Assembly (NCBI RefSeq): GCF_000755245.1
Contig: NZ_BBMP01000025.1
Span: 1-64,000, forward strand
DNA from: Halococcus sediminicola
Lineage (GTDB): Archaea > Halobacteriota > Halobacteria > Halobacteriales > Halococcaceae
Direction: 5' to 3'
Length of the DNA stretch: 64,000 nt
Position numbers and translations under genes: made by a program. Below are positions 45,001 through 52,898 of this stretch, piece by piece (the stretch's first letter is position 1; each line of letters starts with the position of its first letter). The notes under the pieces were generated by a model. It worked only from the letters and a program-made list of their open reading frames with translations, had not been told where the DNA came from and did not search any database.

Positions 45001-45046
45001 CGGCGACGAAGACAGCGACAGTTCTCCGGTACTCGAAAAACTCTGA
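41999..45046 (+). CDS. VirD4/TraD-like coupling ATPase
   Basis: From ATG at 41999 the protein has 1015 residues. Walker A 'GGLTGMGKSTLEKNIVQQHI' (about 93-112), 'GVCYIDPKGDDVLDILMSIP', Walker B 'PYFLVIDEAHDVLSEGSKVE' (about 378-397) and 'RLGLTIATQQLRQLDQDAQD' place it in the TraD/HerA branch of FtsK-like ATPases. A Gln/Asn/Glu-rich spacer (about 562-597) separates a second, unrecognised C-terminal half of about 400 residues. Coupling proteins bring the DNA substrate to the channel. No own transmembrane segment is seen. Last gene of the operon. Confidence 0.82.
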   Translation: MSETADTETEAEAETEDWPYAVTPASEDEQRQFTRREMKMIAENGNIYAGSRARAMVEYAEQVPDQPRWIGATERDNKDVSLPYSLLFRHIFIGGLTGMGKSTLEKNIVQQHIYAGKGVCYIDPKGDDVLDILMSIPKERWDDVIFISPGSDAFRKQVGFNLLETHSDPGDPGFDGEVEGIVNDLKALLAADDYWGPRMDGIASNMLRGMIRHEFDFTLADMFGALLDEESRAEYANLIQASDEDLSFIQGYTKKIAELDDIDLDAIRRRLKDWVEEPTMRQIVAQRDAKTSIPQAVEDEKIILVNNNLPDEPKEAVATAILRQIWTAVDSRPSARDQLMQDMAEADDGGVGEFDEEAVDEAVREHEESGGSFDADYTPYFLVIDEAHDVLSEGSKVEKMLAKARSKRLGLTIATQQLRQLDQDAQDAILGNCNSLISYDPGHPDEAKLLSRRFGEKDDQDLLETDQFHAWMRTATGPGKRSRPFLAEAFPPYPPLHSIKDAYRLIVKSLDEYGTVPPTSEEVQDKMHFSTAGSVEEQVEESQEIDDQQAAQVAKAAYDEWLRRENKESQNNERNQQNQNNEDNEDSQQNGEGERWVLVEKPAIRKRVDRYLPTVDVSHVSLLWHVIDHVPDDLLEVAERDGKMFMRCTERGKNRIFETGSAGSAGGGKHRTLLKDGYAPLFRAGMVVSLPTQGDGDMPDGVADLSDVAMLDFEIGERTHRDVRNVSQQFEQQYPLLDRFAIPQGANPVIIRRTDGPAVAIEAESSTGDSKPAQSLFNLAQAYNKGQHCLFTCRERVAGTLWQTLTENSYYSHSWDGEHQRCYNSGELMVNGQMMLRPKGARQTVWLHDEESGEYLLRDSDGEEHARFESATEVFEQPEKYPATSEVVPDDQRDKYVPVYRPFIPEYHFDRRVSESAWDIVVVPEDADQPEDLHLYRGPDVEQLPITEAVGEEQSASVSVDENEDDSRAEPADAGAAREETATSGSELSDEQREQMEKAFPGDEDSDSSPVLEKL

Positions 45047-45047
45047 G

Positions 45048-45602
45048 CTACTGCTCGGGGGCCTGTCCTTCATCGAGGTCTCGAATCACATCGACCATAT
45101 CGTTGTAGGCCTCGTGCATCCGCTCTATCTCACTCTCCAACTCCTTGACGTTGGCTTCCAATTCCTCGATGCGCTCGTGGTCCGTCTCCTGCCCAGCTCC
45201 GGACCCAGCTTCCAGTTTATCGACGCGCTGCTGGAGGTCGCGGACATCGCTGGCCTGCACGCCGACATCATCTACCAACTCCTCGAACAGTCTTTCACCC
45301 GTCTCAGTTAGCCCGAACTGACGGGCCGGAACAGGGGTGCCGACGTGGGCCTCCCCGACGACCTCAACCGGTGGCTCACCGTCCATCCACTCGACCGACG
45401 CCCACAGGTCTTCCGGTGGATTGAGTAGCGCATTTATGTGGTGGTTGAAGCTCCCACGCTCCAGCCCAGTGTATTCTCTGAGTTCTGAGGTGTTGGCCTC
45501 GCCGCTGTGGAAGCGTAGTGCCTGTAGGATGACCCGGCGACGGCCGCTCACCCACGCGGCGAGGTCCGGTTCCGACTCTTGCTCGTCAGCAGTGGTCGCC
45601 AT
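45048..45602 (-). CDS. Winged-helix regulator with coiled-coil tail
   Basis: A 184-residue protein convergent with the coupling ATPase gene (1 base between stops). The N-terminal half is a winged helix ('ILQALRFHSGEANTSELREY' then 'TGLERGSFNHHINALLNPPE'), the C-terminal half a heptad-rich coiled coil ('RIEELEANVKELESEIERMH'). This composition is common among regulators encoded on haloarchaeal plasmids. It is a good candidate for control of the transfer or partition genes. Confidence 0.8.
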   Translation of the reverse strand: MATTADEQESEPDLAAWVSGRRRVILQALRFHSGEANTSELREYTGLERGSFNHHINALLNPPEDLWASVEWMDGEPPVEVVGEAHVGTPVPARQFGLTETGERLFEELVDDVGVQASDVRDLQQRVDKLEAGSGAGQETDHERIEELEANVKELESEIERMHEAYNDMVDVIRDLDEGQAPEQ

Positions 45603-45736
45603 ACAACATGCAATAACTCCCTACTGTAAATAACAAACGTGTCCTACTGAAAGGCTCCCCAGTAGCGAAGGCAGTAGCTGTGAAGACAGGGGGAGGGGGT
45701 GGCTGAAACGAGGCCAAGGCCGAGGAAAATAGCGGT

Positions 45737-45855
45737 GGCGAACAAACGTAGAAAACTGGGCGAACTGGACGAACAAGTTAGGCAAGATGAACCGGGCAAA
45801 CCGGCTGTGCGAGGAGAGCCGAGCAAACGAAACGAACTGAGTGAGCCGGGCGAAG
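45737..45855. repeat. Iteron-like repeats of G-R-S-C-R-A-A-C type
   Basis: Six related octamers lie on one strand: ggcgaac (45737), gggcgaac (45758), gacgaac (45768), gggcaaac (45794), gagcaaac (45821) and gggcgaag (45848). They occupy a non-coding, purine-rich 284-base gap downstream of the parA pair. Such arrays serve as partition sites or replication iterons; that role is inferred. Confidence 0.45.
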
Positions 45856-45886
45856 AGTATATATCAGTAAGGTGGTATCACAACGG

Positions 45887-46249
45887 TCACGGGTCGAACT
45901 CAGCGAGACGCTCTTCCAACGCATTGTCATCCATATTCTCGATAGCCTCCAGACCGAGCGCGACGACTAGCGGCTCAAAATGCCGTATCTTCTCGACCTT
46001 CTTTCCGTTCCGACGCTGACGCTGTGTGTCTATTTCACTGGCGACGAGATCGAACTCCTGACGGAGGTCTTCAGGGAGATACATATACGTACCCTGATAT
46101 AGGTCCTTGGCGCTCTGTGGCTTCTCCTGTTGTTCTTGTTCTTCTGGTTCTGCTGATTGTTCTGGTTTTTCTTGTTCTTCCGATTCTGCTGGCTGTTCCG
46201 AGGACCGACCCTTCCGACGACTGCTCAGTCTGTCAGCGCGGTCTCCCAT
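45887..46249 (-). CDS. ParA partner protein (probable centromere-binding protein)
   Basis: A 120-residue protein whose ATG overlaps the parA stop by one base (TAATG). The N-terminal half is a low-complexity Glu/Gln/Pro stretch; the C-terminal half ('DLYQGTYMYLPEDLRQEFDL' then 'KVEKIRHFEPLVVALGLEAI') has the strand-helix-helix look of ribbon-helix-helix DNA-binding proteins. Coupled to ParA it most likely binds the partition site, perhaps the repeats just downstream at 45737-45855. Confidence 0.65.
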   Translation of the reverse strand: MGDRADRLSSRRKGRSSEQPAESEEQEKPEQSAEPEEQEQQEKPQSAKDLYQGTYMYLPEDLRQEFDLVASEIDTQRQRRNGKKVEKIRHFEPLVVALGLEAIENMDDNALEERLAEFDP

Positions 46250-47106
46250 TACTGGGCCTCCCGAATGGATGCTGTTTCTGCCGGGGGCAGTCCAAACTGC
46301 TCATCGAGCGTGGCGGCAATCTCTAAGAAGACGTCGCACATGTCCACTCCCGGGTCATACTCGAAAAGCGAGCTGCCGGCACTGTGTGCACGCTGGAGGG
46401 CGACCCGTTTCCGAACCTCGAAGCGGGGCGTGTCATCGAATGCGCGAGCGAACCAGTCCATCATTTCCGATGCTTCATTGGTCTGCTCGACTCTGTTGGC
46501 GACGAGCGCACGCTCCTGAATCGAGATGTCGAAGTCCCGCTCTATCGAGGTCACGTGGTCGAACAGTAGCTCCACAGCGCGCTTACTGGTAGATTCTGCG
46601 AGCGCCGGGATGAGAAGGTTCTGGGCAGCATAGAGCGCGTTGTCCGTCAGATGGCCAAGCGACGGAGGGCAGTCAATCAGCACGTAATCATACTGCTGGT
46701 CGAGTTCCTCAAGCGCGAGCGCCAACTGCTCCGTGGGTCGGCGGACATGGGTCATCTCGCGTTCCGTATGGTGATGGTCGACGTTGCTGGGTACGATGTC
46801 CATCTCCGCGTGCTCCTCAACGAGGCGCTTGATTTCTCCGCGCTGTTCCGAGTCCGTCAGCACGTCGAAGAGGCTAGGCGGTTCCGCGTCGTAGGCCTCA
46901 GCGAATCCGAGGCCCTCCGTGGCGTTGCCCTGTGGGTCGAGGTCGACGAGCAGGACGTCACGACCGCGCTGATTCAGCGCCCCGGCGACGTTCACGGCAA
47001 TCGTGGTCTTTCCGACGCCGCCTTTCTGGTTGCTCACGGCGATTGTAACCGGGTGTTTCACGTCATCGAGTTCTTCTGGTTCTGCTTGTTTTTCTGGTTG
47101 TGCCAT
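46249..47106 (-). CDS. parA: ParA-family partition ATPase
   Basis: A 285-residue protein with the deviant Walker A 'SNQKGGVGKTTIAVNVAGAL', 'DVLLVDLDPQGNATEGLGF' and 'YDYVLIDCPPSLGHLTDNAL', the full ParA/Soj set. Such ATPases move DNA or protein cargo and stabilise plasmids and integrated elements. It is the first gene of a two-gene operon with a small DNA-binding partner. Together with the transfer genes it suggests the block replicates or is maintained as an independent unit at least part of the time. Confidence 0.93.
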   Translation of the reverse strand: MAQPEKQAEPEELDDVKHPVTIAVSNQKGGVGKTTIAVNVAGALNQRGRDVLLVDLDPQGNATEGLGFAEAYDAEPPSLFDVLTDSEQRGEIKRLVEEHAEMDIVPSNVDHHHTEREMTHVRRPTEQLALALEELDQQYDYVLIDCPPSLGHLTDNALYAAQNLLIPALAESTSKRAVELLFDHVTSIERDFDISIQERALVANRVEQTNEASEMMDWFARAFDDTPRFEVRKRVALQRAHSAGSSLFEYDPGVDMCDVFLEIAATLDEQFGLPPAETASIREAQ

Positions 47107-47242
47107 ACGAACCGATTTTCATAGGCAAACCACTTAGTTCTACGTCAGACGCCACACCGGATTTCGAGTGTAACACCCCGATAGAGCCAGCGAGAGTCGT
47201 GAGAATAGACAGTTTGACGGAGACAGACACGAGAAATCGTCT

Positions 47243-47410
47243 GTGACGAACCTCATCGTCAAATCGGCTGTGAAGGACAAGCTGAGCGATATGAACGTGT
47301 CCTCGGATTTCTACGACGCCCTCGACGAGGACGTGAGCGAACTGCTCGAAAACGCGGCCCAGCGAGCTGATGCAAACGAGCGGAAGACGGTGCAGGCGCG
47401 CGACCTGTAG
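47243..47410 (+). CDS. DUF1931 histone-fold protein (55 residues)
   Basis: The frame GTG 47243 to TAG 47410 encodes 55 residues: 'TNLIVKSAVKDKLSDMNVSS', 'DFYDALDEDVSELLENAAQR' and 'ADANERKTVQARDL'. This is the compact histone-fold family DUF1931, close to archaeal histones (the terminal 'RKTVQxRDL' is diagnostic). It is divergent from parA with 136 bases between starts. The start is GTG because similarity begins exactly there. A chromatin-like or plasmid-packing role is possible. Confidence 0.85.
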   Translation: MTNLIVKSAVKDKLSDMNVSSDFYDALDEDVSELLENAAQRADANERKTVQARDL

Positions 47411-48051
47411 GGATCGACGTCGTCGACGCTGGGACCGAACCGAGAGCATTCTTTCCGAAGCAGCGCAATAGCCAGCCGGACTGCCAGCGAGCAGTAGCCA
47501 GCGATAGCCAGTGGGGATGACGAGTGGGTGTAGAGAGCGAGAGATAGGAGATTTCACGATGGCACAGATCGTATGGTAGGATTGGGATTGGAACAAGAGA
47601 GAAGGGTAGAAGCGAGACTCCATAGCAGATAGGTGCGGACGAGACGGAAAGCAGCGAGCCTTGAAAGAAATCGAGAGCAGCGGGAGATAGTCAAACCGTC
47701 CAGTAGGGAGATTATCCAATCCAGCGGTCCACTGGAGCGCTTGACGACAAGAGATTATCAGAGCAACCCATAGTTTTGCGCGAATCCATCCTATAGGGAT
47801 CAGCAGAGTATCTCGTAGATGCTCGTCTGCACTTGCTACCGTTGTCCGTTGAGTGTGAGTTTGTCGCCACGTTGTCGGATACACTGAAAGAGAAACTCCG
47901 AGAATGAGTTCTGATTCCTATAATATTGTATAGAGAGAATGATTTGTCACCGCTGGTGATCTAGTTCCAAGTTAAGATGGATTAGACCGTGTGAGATGGC
48001 GAGGTTCGAGAGACTAGCCTTTGTCAGACGCGGGGCCGACGCTAAACTTGA
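47411..48051. other. Intergenic, no gene seen
   Basis: After the histone-fold gene about 640 bases hold no frame with convincing composition on either strand. Left part is purine-rich (many GAGA/AGAG runs on the plus strand around 47530-47640); the rest is AT-rich. This may mark an edge of the integrated block. Confidence 0.45.
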
Positions 48052-49188
48052 CTACGACTGCAGTGGGAGTCCATCCACCGTCTCGGTGTAGCTCGGATGA
48101 GACGGCTGCTGCCGGGCCGTCGACGTCAAGTGATCGACCACGTACTCCGCATCCCTGCCGACACCGGTGAACAGCCCTGACGTCATCGCATACAGGAAGA
48201 ATAGGCCGACGAAGTACAATCCTGGCTCATCCGGAACGACGCCGCGAACGTGGATAGGCTCCTTAGGCCGTTCTTTTCCGTCGAATATCGAGAGATCTAT
48301 CCACGAAAAGTCAGGGTGAAATCCAGTGCACCAGATGACGTTCTCAACGTCGAGAACGGCATCTCCGACGACGGGGCGGCCGTCGCGGACGCCAGTCATT
48401 CGAGGCACCCGCTCGACGCCAGCCGCGTCTAAGTCATTTGGTTTGACCCGGACTAGCTGGATACCCTGGGACAGCATCTTCGGACGCTTGCGGCGCCCGA
48501 TGGGCGTCCCCGTCGTGAGGATCCGATGGAAGAGCACGCGCATCACAAACGGAATCCCAAGGTGGCGGCCCACCCACGAGTCGATCTGGAACGGCACGTG
48601 GCCGACGTCCCGGCCCGACAACTTCGTCTCGTGCTCGTCGGCGACGTCAAGTGCGATCTCGGCACCGGAGTTGCCCGCCCCGACGACGAGCACGTCCCCG
48701 TCCTGGAGCTGATCGGGGTTGCGGTAGTCACTCGTGTGCAGTTGGACGACGTCGTCGGGGAGATCCGCTGCGAAATCCGGGATCTTCGGGACCTGGTAAC
48801 TTGCCATCGCCACTACGACGTTGTCCGTCTCGATCCGTCGGTCACTCGCAGTGACGAGGAAGCCATCGTCGCTCCGTTCCAGCCCGTCCACGCGGACGCC
48901 GAGTTCGACGGGCAGGTCGAACCGTTGGGCGTAAGTCTCCAAGTAGTCGGCCACCTCGTCCTTCGTGGGGAAGGCGTACGGTGAGCTCAGATAGTCCATC
49001 CCCGGTAGGCTCGAGTAGCGGGCGGGGGTGAACACTCGGAGGGAGTCCCAGCGGGCTCGCCATGCGTCGCCAACGTGGTCGCTCGCATCAAGGATTACGA
49101 AATCTTGATCATGCTGCTGCAGGTAGTACCCGGTTGCCAGTCCGGCCTGGCCACCACCGATAACGACGGTATCGTATTGTTCGATCAT
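48052..49188 (-). CDS. FAD-dependent monooxygenase (FMO/CzcO-like)
   Basis: A 378-residue flavoprotein. The FAD site 'TVVIGGGQAGLATGYYLQQH' is at the N-terminus, the NADPH site 'VLVVGAGNSGAEIALDVADE' in the middle, and 'NVIWCTGFHPDFSWID' near the C-terminus matches the F/L-ATGY-like motif of flavin monooxygenases. These oxidise soft nucleophiles or ketones with NADPH and O2; similar proteins are annotated CzcO in metal-efflux clusters, but no metal genes are nearby. A regulator gene lies upstream on the same strand. Confidence 0.85.
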   Translation of the reverse strand: MIEQYDTVVIGGGQAGLATGYYLQQHDQDFVILDASDHVGDAWRARWDSLRVFTPARYSSLPGMDYLSSPYAFPTKDEVADYLETYAQRFDLPVELGVRVDGLERSDDGFLVTASDRRIETDNVVVAMASYQVPKIPDFAADLPDDVVQLHTSDYRNPDQLQDGDVLVVGAGNSGAEIALDVADEHETKLSGRDVGHVPFQIDSWVGRHLGIPFVMRVLFHRILTTGTPIGRRKRPKMLSQGIQLVRVKPNDLDAAGVERVPRMTGVRDGRPVVGDAVLDVENVIWCTGFHPDFSWIDLSIFDGKERPKEPIHVRGVVPDEPGLYFVGLFFLYAMTSGLFTGVGRDAEYVVDHLTSTARQQPSHPSYTETVDGLPLQS

Positions 49189-49345
49189 GCATTTGTTCCT
49201 CGATGAGCGTACGCGTTGCTGGAAAGTGATGATGCCGGATGCAAGATTTCACGCCCTGAAATCTCGGGTAAGTCAGGTGTCTGCTACGTCAGGGTTCCCG
49301 GCTGACCGGTTTACAAGTCTGATGGTGGTGGTCATCGCTAGGGCG

Positions 49346-50158
49346 TTATGACGACTCGTGGGAATCGAAGGCGGCAGGGTCGACCGGCGTCGCCTCCTCG
49401 CGAACCTGCTCGAAGACTGAAATGGCCCACTCGCGGGCCTCTGGGGCGTCGGTGTCGATGATCGCCGTCAGCGCCCCGGTCTCGGCGTCGTGACAGCAGA
49501 TGCCGGCCCGGTCGTCCACGATGCCGAGGCCGCAGCGGTCGCCGTCGGGAAGGTGGTCGTGGACGAGGACGGTAGCGTTCTCACAGGCGGTGACTTCCAT
49601 GATCCGATCAGGATTCCAGGCGAACGTCCCCTCCAGGGCCTTGGGCGTGAACACGTACTCGAACGTCATTCCTTCGAGGACCGCTCCGCAGGCCGTCTCC
49701 AGGTTGCTTGATTTGTAGACGATGTTGTCGAACCCGCGCAACGAGGAGGTCGACGCGATGAGCTGGCCGAGACGCTCAACGGGCTCGTAGGGGTAGCCTG
49801 GTCCAGGGTAGGAAACCACCGCGTCGGCGAAGAGCTCGGCGGAGAAGCCCGGCATCTCGCCCGGCAGCCACTGCCAGACATCGCGAAGCTTCTCCTCGAT
49901 CTCCATCGCGTCCCTGAAAGCCAGGAACCGGTCGGCGACGTATTCACCGAGGGGGGTCAGTCCGTACGTGGGGCCATCCCTGTTGAGCCACCGACGCTCT
50001 TTGAAGTCGGCGAGCACCCGTCCGACGGTTGGCGAGGAGGCGCCGGTGGCCTCACAAAGCTCTCGACGGTCGGTTGGTCCGTCGGCCAACGCTTCGAGGA
50101 CGCCGACGCGGTGGGCCGACGTGGCTAGGAATTGGATGTTGTCGATTCCCGCGGTCAT
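49346..50158 (-). CDS. HTH transcriptional regulator with FilR1-like effector domain
   Basis: A 270-residue protein. Residues about 10-75 are a winged helix ('HRVGVLEALADGPTDRRELC' then 'EATGASSPTVGRVLADFKER'). The remainder resembles the FilR1/DUF1724-type effector domain of archaeal regulators ('VLVHDHLPDGDRCGLGIVDD', 'AGICCHDAETGALTAIIDTD'). It is read towards the monooxygenase gene 157 bases downstream and may control it. The ligand is not known. Confidence 0.8.
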   Translation of the reverse strand: MTAGIDNIQFLATSAHRVGVLEALADGPTDRRELCEATGASSPTVGRVLADFKERRWLNRDGPTYGLTPLGEYVADRFLAFRDAMEIEEKLRDVWQWLPGEMPGFSAELFADAVVSYPGPGYPYEPVERLGQLIASTSSLRGFDNIVYKSSNLETACGAVLEGMTFEYVFTPKALEGTFAWNPDRIMEVTACENATVLVHDHLPDGDRCGLGIVDDRAGICCHDAETGALTAIIDTDAPEAREWAISVFEQVREEATPVDPAAFDSHESS

Positions 50159-50341
50159 ATGTGATGAAGGGAGGCGAGGAGCTTAGCGCTTCTCCGTGGG
50201 AGAGATACAGGCGACTCTACGATCGAGGGGTTCGGGCGGTTCGAGTGGCGTGCCCTATGCCTGCTTCCCAGCCCGCACCGATTGTGGCGACGCACTCGGC
50301 CGTGGTGCTATCGTGGCAGTACCACTTACTGCATTCGCACT
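50159..50341. other. Non-coding spacer left of the 69-base repeat
   Basis: No supported frame. It is the upstream side of the regulator gene at 49346-50158. The whole non-coding interval 50159-50495 also includes repeat copy A (50342-50410) and the AT-rich upstream region of the tandem GIY-YIG gene (about 50440-50490), whose TATA-like 'aattaatgtgttaat' lies at 50461-50475. Confidence 0.4.
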
Positions 50342-50410
50342 CTGTATCTCGCACGCAGAGTTCAACAGGGCAATAGTCGTATGATATGAGAACTCCGAAG
50401 ATGAGTGCTA
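50342..50410. repeat. 69-base direct repeat, copy A
   Basis: Aligns without gaps to 52899-52967 with 61 of 69 bases identical; the first 21 and last 18 bases are identical. The two copies bracket the GIY-YIG gene, an IS1182 remnant and a zinc-protein gene, so they may be attachment sites, IS ends or products of a duplication. Confidence 0.75.
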
Positions 50411-50495
50411 GCTTCGGTCATTGCTCTGAAAAACCGAAATCCCTCCCTTCATGAAGGCAAAATTAATGTGTTAATTAGCTAATAAACACAATTAC

Positions 50496-51875
50496 ATGCC
50501 CAACTCAAAAGCGAATTTGTGGACTACATGGCTGGAAAATAATATGCTCCAAGATATCCAGGACTCCAACCGCCCGGATCCGGTCCCATTCTTGATGACA
50601 GTCGACGAACAACTCGACACCACTGATGCAGTCGATAGCTATCGATACGGGAAAAACGACGGCGAGTACCTGTATCTCATCTACTTAGCGGATGATCCAC
50701 TCGACACTGCGTCCGATATCACCCCCGTCTACGTCGGTGAATCGCGCAACATCGGCTCCCGGATCTACCAACACTACAAGAAAATCGACGACGCGCTCCC
50801 GGTCGATGGCTGGGAAGACGACGGCTCGTGGGGTAGCTTCTCGAAATACGACCACATCGCTGCGGTCCGGGATGCCGCCGACTCACAACTCTACGTGTGG
50901 ATTCTCGACGTCGATACGGTAGAGAAATCGCCCTACGGTGTGGAGACGTACCGACAGGAACTCGAGGCGAAGCTGGTCGGACTCATCTTCGCACATCCGA
51001 AGTATCGACAAACGATGACGAACCGTGAGTTCGCACCGAATCAAGCGCTCTACGAGATCGGCAACGCCGGTCACGAGTGGCTCACGACCGATTTCGCGAG
51101 ACCAGGAACTTCGACTGAGCCCCCTCGAGAAACAGTACCCACCACAGAAAACTCGAAAGCGGAACTCTGGGACCACTGGCTCGAAAAGTACGTTTACACT
51201 GACCTTACGGACGAATCGACAGCTGACCCGATCCCCTTGTTCGCCACCGATGAACAACTAACGGTCGAACGGACCGACACGGGTCGTCTCAAACGCTCGG
51301 CAGCCATCGACGAGCGAATTCGCACAGAGGGGAAAAAGTGCGTCCATGCCGGGGGACTGAGAGAAGATGGGTATGAGGGAGTCATCTATCTCATGTATCA
51401 GCTCGAAGACTTCGAAGAGCGCAGTCGGCCGAGCATCGTGCCGCGATACATTGGGAAAGCAGAAGCGTACGGGAAGAAAAACGAGCTGAGCGCGAACTTC
51501 ACAGAAATCGCCGCTGAACGGTCGAGTACTCGGAGCTTCGCTCGCTGGGGCGATGGGGACTACTGGCACATCGGCGAACTCTCCATGGCACTCTTCGAAA
51601 ACGATTCGCGGAAAGTGGCGTGGGCGAGCGAGCTGTTCGAACCAGGGACCCACCGACTCAAGGAACAGACGTACCTCTGGGTGCGGGCATGGGAACAGGG
51701 CGTGGACACCGGACCATATGGTTACGAGGCGTATCTCGCCGAGCTCGAACCACAGCTCATCGGCGTTGCTCAGGCTAGCCACCCGAAGCAATTACTGAAC
51801 AAGAGCAACGTCCCCGATGACGCTCCAATCAATTCGGCTGAATTCTCGTTCGAAGGTGTCCAGGAACTATCGTAG
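50496..51875 (+). CDS. Protein with two tandem GIY-YIG-like nuclease modules
   Basis: A 459-residue soluble protein built from two copies of one unit (about 3-181 and 219-438). Each unit opens with an 'SKA-x-LW-x-x-WLE' helix and then 'DPxPxxxxxDEQL'. Copy 1: 'YLYLIYLADD' (58-67), 'PVYVGESRNIGSRIYQHY' (77-94), 'TYRQELEAKLVGLI' with the metal Glu (about 155-157). Copy 2: 'VIYLMYQLED' (296-305), 'PRYIGKAEAYGKKNEL' (316-331), 'YLAELEPQLIGVA' (413-425). The two-strand/Arg/Glu order is that of GIY-YIG endonucleases; the Arg is less clear in copy 2. Lies alone, with IS debris downstream. Confidence 0.7.
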   Translation: MPNSKANLWTTWLENNMLQDIQDSNRPDPVPFLMTVDEQLDTTDAVDSYRYGKNDGEYLYLIYLADDPLDTASDITPVYVGESRNIGSRIYQHYKKIDDALPVDGWEDDGSWGSFSKYDHIAAVRDAADSQLYVWILDVDTVEKSPYGVETYRQELEAKLVGLIFAHPKYRQTMTNREFAPNQALYEIGNAGHEWLTTDFARPGTSTEPPRETVPTTENSKAELWDHWLEKYVYTDLTDESTADPIPLFATDEQLTVERTDTGRLKRSAAIDERIRTEGKKCVHAGGLREDGYEGVIYLMYQLEDFEERSRPSIVPRYIGKAEAYGKKNELSANFTEIAAERSSTRSFARWGDGDYWHIGELSMALFENDSRKVAWASELFEPGTHRLKEQTYLWVRAWEQGVDTGPYGYEAYLAELEPQLIGVAQASHPKQLLNKSNVPDDAPINSAEFSFEGVQELS

Positions 51876-51887
51876 TTGCTGCCACTC

Positions 51888-52420
51888 AGGACCTTCGCGT
51901 CTAAGGACGGCAAGACAGCGCAAATCCAGGCCGGTGCCGAGACGGCTCAATCAATCGGGGACAATCCCGAGTCCGATCGCGTCGGCCTGAAAGAGGCCGA
52001 CGAGATCGAGAGTGGGTCGATGCAGAATCCCCACGACATGGACGCGACTTACCACCGGAAGGGCGGTGAGTCTCACCGCGGGTACAAATCGAACGTTGCA
52101 GAGACCTGTGGCGGTGAAAACCCATTTCGGCTGATCACGACGGTTCGGGTTGGTACAAACAACACCGACGATGGTGACCTGCTAGCCGAAGATGTCGCCG
52201 AGTTACCGAACGAGACCGGATTGAGTGATCTCCTCGTTGACGGTGGCTACACGCACAGAGACGTCGAGTCGCGCTGCGGTGATCACGAGATCACGCAGCA
52301 CTTTACGGGATTGACGGGACAGCGACCGTCTGCGGAGAAGTTGTCGCTGGCAGATGCGGAGTGGGACGGGCACCGAATGGTTGCGTGTCCTGCCAGCAAA
52401 ACACCCTCGATGAGCCGATG
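51888..52420 (+). pseudogene. IS1182-family transposase fragment
   Basis: The frame, without a start codon of its own, reads 'MQNPHDMDATYHRKGGESHR' followed by 'GYKSNVAETC', then 'LITTVRVGTNNTDDGDLLAE' and 'TGLSDLLVDGGYTHRDVESR', the central DDE part of IS1182-type transposases. Similarity fades after 'VACPASK' near 52400. Both ends of the gene are missing. It begins immediately after the GIY-YIG stop codon. Confidence 0.75.
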
Positions 52421-52587
52421 TGCAAGAGATGCGCTATCTATTCAGCACCATCTTACAGAACTACCGTACCTCTGCCAGTTCTCGCCTGACCGATTCAGAG
52501 GATGTATTCGGCAGACAATCGTCGTCGGTCTCAGTCTGTCAGCACCAATAACGGGGTCAAGTGAGATAGACGAGTTCGTTATGAGGA

Positions 52588-52794
52588 TTATTCTGGTGAC
52601 CACTCGCAAGCGTCACCGTAGGTCAGTTGGTTCTCATTGATGTACGTCGACAGACAGGCATAATTGCAAAAGTAACTGGGCGACCCACAGTCAGCGGTGC
52701 AGTCACGCACGCAAATCGGGTCGTGGCCGAAGATGTGTGAACCACAATATGCACACGTCTCGTCAGTGTCGGGGGTTTCGATTGTCGTGGACAT
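52588..52794 (-). CDS. Cysteine-rich metal-binding protein (DUF7576/TRASH-like)
   Basis: From ATG at 52794 the protein has 68 residues and seven cysteines: 'CAYCGSHIFGHDPICVRDC', 'CGSPSYFCNYACLSTYI' and the conserved end 'LTYGDACEWSPE'. The spacing resembles TRASH/MYM zinc modules and a haloarchaeal family (DUF7576-like). Such proteins are thought to sense or carry metal. The longer in-frame start at 52842 adds a dissimilar basic stretch and was not chosen. Lies inside the interval bounded by the two 69-base repeats. Confidence 0.75.
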   Translation of the reverse strand: MSTTIETPDTDETCAYCGSHIFGHDPICVRDCTADCGSPSYFCNYACLSTYINENQLTYGDACEWSPE

Positions 52795-52898
52795 ACGACC
52801 CATTGCCAATTGATGACTGAAAGCATTGCGACGGTCCTTCAACGATAGTAGACGGAAGCACTATCCCAAATGCAGAGATCGCGTGACCGATACGCGCC

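Noticed and set aside
47063-47884. 273-codon minus-strand frame
   Set aside because: Overlaps the parA start and the histone-fold gene, with no coding-like composition.
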